Of a DNA stretch of 64,000 nucleotides, positions 60,920-64,000 are shown one piece after another. The translations under genes and the position numbers were made by a program. A model generated the notes under the pieces. It worked only from the letters and a program-made list of their open reading frames with translations, made no database searches and was not told the origin of the DNA. The stretch is from Haloterrigena salifodinae (GTDB lineage Archaea; Halobacteriota; Halobacteria; Halobacteriales; Natrialbaceae): contig NZ_RQWN01000001.1 of the NCBI RefSeq assembly GCF_003977755.1, positions 124,001-188,000 on the forward strand, written 5' to 3'. Position 1 is the stretch's first letter; every line of letters starts with the position of its first letter.

Positions 60920-61464
60920 TCGTCGTCGTGCACCCCCGAAATTCGCGCGATCTCGGCCGCGGCGCGTCTGGCGCGGCGGGGGCGGTCGCGACGCACCACC
61001 GTCCGGACCCGGACGCGCCACGGCGCCCAGTCGGGGACCGTATTCATGAACTGGGCCGCCGCCAGCGGATCGTCCGTCCAGGTTCCGTTCTCGAGGGCCT
61101 GTCGGGCCTCGTCCTCGGTCAGCCCCTCCCCGAGCACCAGCGCGTCGACGGCCGCCCGCTCGAGTCGTTCGTTGAGCTTTCGTCCCTGCCGTCCGAACGT
61201 CACGACGCCCGATTCGATCGCCGCGTCGATCTCCTCGCCGGGGGTCGGCAGCTCCTGTGGCCGCTCCGGCGTCGGCAGTTCCGTCTGCCCGACGTCGGCG
61301 TGTCGGCGAGCTTGCGCCGTTCGAAGCCCCTGGAGGAGCGCGATCACGCCGATCACGGTCACGATCGACTCGCCGAGGCTGAAGGGGCCGGTCAGTTCCG
61401 GGACCGCCACGAACGCCAGACCGAGCAGGACCAGTCCGGCGCCGACTATCGCGTACTTGTTCAT
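60916..61464 (-). CDS. Membrane protein of the DUF58 operon (DUF7269-like)
   Basis: A 182-residue protein with two N-terminal helices (YAIVGAGLVLLGLAFVAVPEL and SLGESIVTVIGVIALLQGL) and a cytosolic helical domain containing GLTEDEARQALENGTWTDDPLAAAQF and a very basic segment (RVRTVVRRDRPRRARRAA). The stop overlaps the DUF58 start. The gene begins 10 nt after the DUF4129 gene. Its name is by operon position, not by domain search. Confidence 0.78.
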   Translation of the reverse strand: MNKYAIVGAGLVLLGLAFVAVPELTGPFSLGESIVTVIGVIALLQGLRTAQARRHADVGQTELPTPERPQELPTPGEEIDAAIESGVVTFGRQGRKLNERLERAAVDALVLGEGLTEDEARQALENGTWTDDPLAAAQFMNTVPDWAPWRVRVRTVVRRDRPRRARRAAAEIARISGVHDDE

Positions 61465-61474
61465 GGGTATCCGT

Positions 61475-62449
61475 TCATCGTGTCGCTCCGTTCTCGCGGT
61501 CGCGATCGTCGTCGGCGTAGGTCGCTTCGATCTGTCTGAGTAACTCGACGGCGCGGCGCTCGCGGTCGTCCGTGACCGAGCGATCGCCGTAGCGGACGTC
61601 CTCGAACATCGTCCGCAACTCGTCGACGTGGGACGGATCCAGCCCCGCGTCCCGCGCCGCGGCCGCGAACTCGCCGGGCGTACTCGAGTCAGGTCGATCG
61701 ACCTCGATCGGCTCCGTCATCTCGCGCCAGGCCCGGTAGACGTCGTTCTCGAAATCGTCGCCTTTCTCGATCCGATCGGCGGCGTCGCCGGCCGCGCGGC
61801 CGAGTTCGCCCCGCTGCACGGCGTCGTCCGGTTCCGCGACGGGATCCGTCGATTCCCGGCCCTCGTCGTCGCCGCTGTAGAACAGCGCCGCGAACGCCCC
61901 GACGACGGTCACCAGCAGAACGGTCAACACGAGCAGCGAGGGCAGAGTCGGCCCGGAAACGGAACCGTCGCCGTCGCCGCCGCCGAACGGACCGCCGGAG
62001 CCGTTCTCCGCGGGCGGCTGCAGATCGGCCGGCGGAGCCGGCGGCTCGAGGGTCTGCGTCCCGCAGCCGCCGGTGAGGACGACGAAGACGAGCACGACCA
62101 GCGGGAGCAAGGCGACCGAGAGCATGAGCGTTATTCTGGTATCGTACGATCGGGTCGCCAGCGCGGCGATTCCGACCGCGCCCAACACGAGCGCGAGGAA
62201 CCCGAGCTCCGAGTCGAGGAACGCGACGCACAGTCCCGTGAATTCGAACGCCTCGTCTCCCTCGGGGCCGGAATCGGCCGCCGGGGGTTCACCCTGTTCC
62301 TCGACGTCGCTGGCGCCGCCGTCGGCGCCGCCGAACCCGCCGCCGCTCCCGCCGTTCTCGACCATCGACGGCAACGTCGCCGCCGCGAGCACGACGGCGA
62401 GACAGCACAGGACGGCGATCACCACGACGCGACCCGTATCTCTATCCAC
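61475..62449 (-). CDS. DUF4129-type membrane protein, first gene of the DUF58 operon
   Basis: A 324-residue protein from GTG 62449 (VDRDTGRVVVIAVLCC). Helix 1 at the start (VVVIAVLCCLAVVLAAATL), a Gly/Ser-rich extracytoplasmic loop, then helices LGFLALVLGAVGIAAL, TLMLSVALLPLVVLVFVVLTGG and LLVLTVLLVTVVGAFAALF. The C-terminal cytosolic domain (residues about 225-324) has EVDRPDSSTPGEFAAAARDAGLD and VDELRTMFEDVRYG, the DUF4129 pattern. A TATA box lies 31 nt upstream; longer upstream frames overlap the AKR gene antisense. Confidence 0.82.
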   Translation of the reverse strand: MDRDTGRVVVIAVLCCLAVVLAAATLPSMVENGGSGGGFGGADGGASDVEEQGEPPAADSGPEGDEAFEFTGLCVAFLDSELGFLALVLGAVGIAALATRSYDTRITLMLSVALLPLVVLVFVVLTGGCGTQTLEPPAPPADLQPPAENGSGGPFGGGDGDGSVSGPTLPSLLVLTVLLVTVVGAFAALFYSGDDEGRESTDPVAEPDDAVQRGELGRAAGDAADRIEKGDDFENDVYRAWREMTEPIEVDRPDSSTPGEFAAAARDAGLDPSHVDELRTMFEDVRYGDRSVTDDRERRAVELLRQIEATYADDDRDRENGATR

Positions 62450-62478
62450 GCCCTTTCTTTCTTGTAATACGTGAAATG

Positions 62479-62484
62479 TTTTAC
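62479..62484 (-). promoter_or_regulatory. TATA-like box of the DUF58 operon
   Basis: GTAAAA on the minus strand, about 31 nt before GTG 62449, in an AT-rich patch. Supports GTG as start of the first operon gene. Confidence 0.45.
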
Positions 62485-62644
62485 TCCCGACCAGATCGAC
62501 GCGAACTCGCGTCGAATTCGCGGTGCCGGGGCTCGGTGCGGACGGCTCGTCGCAGCTACTCCCCAGTGTCAAATTGCACGACGGCTTCCGGTAGACACTA
62601 CTGCAAACACAACTCCTTTTCGCGCCCTGTTCCTCCCTGCGCAC

Positions 62645-63487
62645 ATGGAAACGGAAGACGCCGAAACTGTTGCGCCCGGAACGTGTCCGACCGCAAACGG
62701 CATTCCGATGCTCGGGTTCGGTACCTGGCAACACGACGATCCGGATCGGTGCGTCGAGAGCGTCCGAACGGCCCTCGAAGCGGGCTACCGCCACATCGAC
62801 ACCGCCCAGGCCTACGAGAACGAGGCGGCCGTCGGCGAGGGTATCGCGGCGGCCGATGTCGATCGCGACGAGGTCTTCCTCGCGACCAAGGTCTGGCGCT
62901 CGAACCTCGCACACGACGACGTCCTCGAGACGGCTCGCGAGAGCATCGACCGGCTCGGCGTCGACTCCCTCGACATGCTGTACATCCACTGGCCGACCGG
63001 CGAGTACGACCCCGAGGGAACGCTGTCGGCGCTCTCGGAGCTGTATGACGAGGGACTGATCGAGAACGTCGGCATCAGCAACTTCCTCCCCGAGCAGGTC
63101 CAGGAGGCCGTCGACGTCTGCGACGCGCCGATCCTGGCCAACCAGGTCGAACTCCATCCGCTGCTCCCCCAGCCTGACCTCCGGGAAGCCTGCGAGAACG
63201 CCGGTGTCGAGGTCGTCGCCTACTCGCCGATCGCCCGCGGCGAGATCTTTGACCAGCCCGAGGTTCAGGACGTCGCGGAGAAACACGGCGTCAGTGAGGC
63301 GCAGGCCAGCCTCGCCTGGCTGCGCGAGAAGGGCGTCACCGCGATTCCGAAGGCGACCGGCGAGGAGCACATCCGCGATAACTGGGCATCCCTGACCCTC
63401 GAGCTGGATCGAGAGGACATCAACAAAATCGATAGTATCGACGAGACGCAGCGGCAGGTCGACCCCAGCTTCGCGCCCTGGAACTGA
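62645..63487 (+). CDS. Aldo/keto reductase
   Basis: A 280-residue AKR. GYRHIDTAQAYENE gives catalytic Asp and Tyr, VFLATKVW the Lys, and MLYIHWPTGEYDPEG the His. NQVELHPLLPQPDL and VTAIPKATGEEHI (cofactor phosphate loop) are present. Length is normal for the family, serving here as reference for the longer paralogue at 2277-3227. Substrate unknown. ATG 62645 (METEDAETV) is used; the frame before it lacks protein character. Confidence 0.92.
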   Translation: METEDAETVAPGTCPTANGIPMLGFGTWQHDDPDRCVESVRTALEAGYRHIDTAQAYENEAAVGEGIAAADVDRDEVFLATKVWRSNLAHDDVLETARESIDRLGVDSLDMLYIHWPTGEYDPEGTLSALSELYDEGLIENVGISNFLPEQVQEAVDVCDAPILANQVELHPLLPQPDLREACENAGVEVVAYSPIARGEIFDQPEVQDVAEKHGVSEAQASLAWLREKGVTAIPKATGEEHIRDNWASLTLELDREDINKIDSIDETQRQVDPSFAPWN

Positions 63488-63611
63488 GACCTCTCGAGCA
63501 GCCGACACCGGCGAGAGACGCCGCCGACGCCGGTACGGTGGTCGATCGAGACATGTTTCTTTTGCGTGAAATTCAGGAAAGCTTACGGTACACCGGCTTT
63601 ATGGCTCGCGT

Positions 63612-64000
63612 ATGTCTACCCGCTCACGACAACGTGGCGGTGGTGGGTTTGTCGGCGCGATCAAGGCCGACGTACAGCGGTTACACGGTGCGTGGATGGA
63701 GCTCGTCTTTCCACGTCAGCGTGGCCGCGGCCACTCCGTCATGGGGAAGTGGAAGCCGGAGACGCTCCCACAGAAGATCGGTTACAACGGCTGGAGTATC
63801 CTCGGGCTATTCGGCTTACTGCTCCTCTACCCGCTGACCGTCATCGGACTCGCAACCCGCTACTACGCGGCGAAACTCGACTCGACGCGCACCCGCCTCG
63901 GCATCGTCGGCGTCACGGGTGTCGCGCTGCTCGGCTGGGGGCTCCTGACCGTCGCCTGGGGCGCGATGTCGTACATGGAACAGGTCGACATCCCGATGAA
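63612..64000 (+). CDS. Membrane protein, 3' partial
   Basis: From ATG 63612 (MSTRSRQRGGGGFVGAIKAD) the frame is open to the last base, giving 129 residues. A basic cytosolic N-terminus of about 60 residues (HGAWMELVFPRQRGRGHSVM, KWKPETLPQKIGYNGWSI) precedes two transmembrane helices (LGLFGLLLLYPLTVIGLATRYY and LGIVGVTGVALLGWGLLTVAW). The remainder lies beyond the window. Haloarchaeal membrane protein of unknown function. A TATA-like GCTTACGG lies about 32 nt upstream. Confidence 0.72.
   Translation, partial: MSTRSRQRGGGGFVGAIKADVQRLHGAWMELVFPRQRGRGHSVMGKWKPETLPQKIGYNGWSILGLFGLLLLYPLTVIGLATRYYAAKLDSTRTRLGIVGVTGVALLGWGLLTVAWGAMSYMEQVDIPM

Noticed and set aside
61475-63508. A 677-residue minus-strand frame covering the DUF4129 gene and more
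   Set aside because: Its upstream part is antisense to the aldo/keto reductase; the TATA box and GTG 62449 define the real start.

Overview
The window is chromosomal DNA of an extremely halophilic archaeon (class Halobacteria; family content suggests a Natrialba/Haloterrigena/Natrinema-type organism, but the genus is an inference). Supporting signs are high GC, very acidic proteins, Tat signals and lipoboxes, many small CxxC proteins, TATA boxes centred about 26-30 nt before start codons (leaderless transcripts), and haloarchaeal gene families. I see no rRNA, tRNA, CRISPR array, transposase or phage gene.

Layout. 1-11 kb: end of a flavin reductase, methylmalonyl-CoA epimerase and methylmalonyl-CoA mutase large subunit (propionate/methylmalonyl pathway), an aldo/keto reductase carrying an in-frame palindrome-derived insert, a Tat-exported cupredoxin + PQQ-type sugar dehydrogenase, a GNAT, an M48 protease and small zinc proteins. 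11.4-17 kb: HAD phosphatase, then a lower-GC stretch with a four-PAS histidine kinase and a lipoprotein, followed by degraded coding sequence. 17-27.8 kb: YciF-like protein, a minimal flavoprotein, a purine salvage pair (NCS2 permease + phosphoribosyltransferase), a CaCA exchanger, a DAO-Rieske oxidoreductase with an SNF-type symporter, a short AMP-binding protein, a DJ-1/PfpI protein and an AhpD-like protein. 28-32.8 kb: the chaperone cluster dnaJ-dnaK-grpE, with a run of perfect hairpins between dnaK and dnaJ.

32.9-47 kb: an XPB-type helicase at one end and its usual archaeal partner Bax1 (DUF790) at the other, about 11 kb apart. Between them lie accessory transporters (an APC permease with UspA tail preceded by a coupled 52-aa membrane peptide, and a YHS-containing DUF318 permease), a DUF106 membrane protein, a membrane winged-helix pair, a DUF326 copper protein, a SPW protein, the diadenylate cyclase DacZ, and gene fossils. 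Two of these fossils form a repeated pair (sugar-phosphate isomerase fragment facing a membrane-HTH gene), and a third resembles the XPB C-terminus. This interval looks like an insertion/duplication zone.

47-57 kb: an orphan response regulator, a glyoxalase-type dioxygenase, a zinc protein, an alpha/beta hydrolase, an EamA exporter, an m5C RNA methyltransferase coupled to a PUA-like partner, a PAC2 protein, and the di-iron repair protein RIC with a DtxR-type iron box upstream. 57.8-62.5 kb: MoxR ATPase convergent with a tightly overlapped DUF58 operon of membrane proteins. The window ends with a second aldo/keto reductase and the start of a membrane protein cut by the edge.
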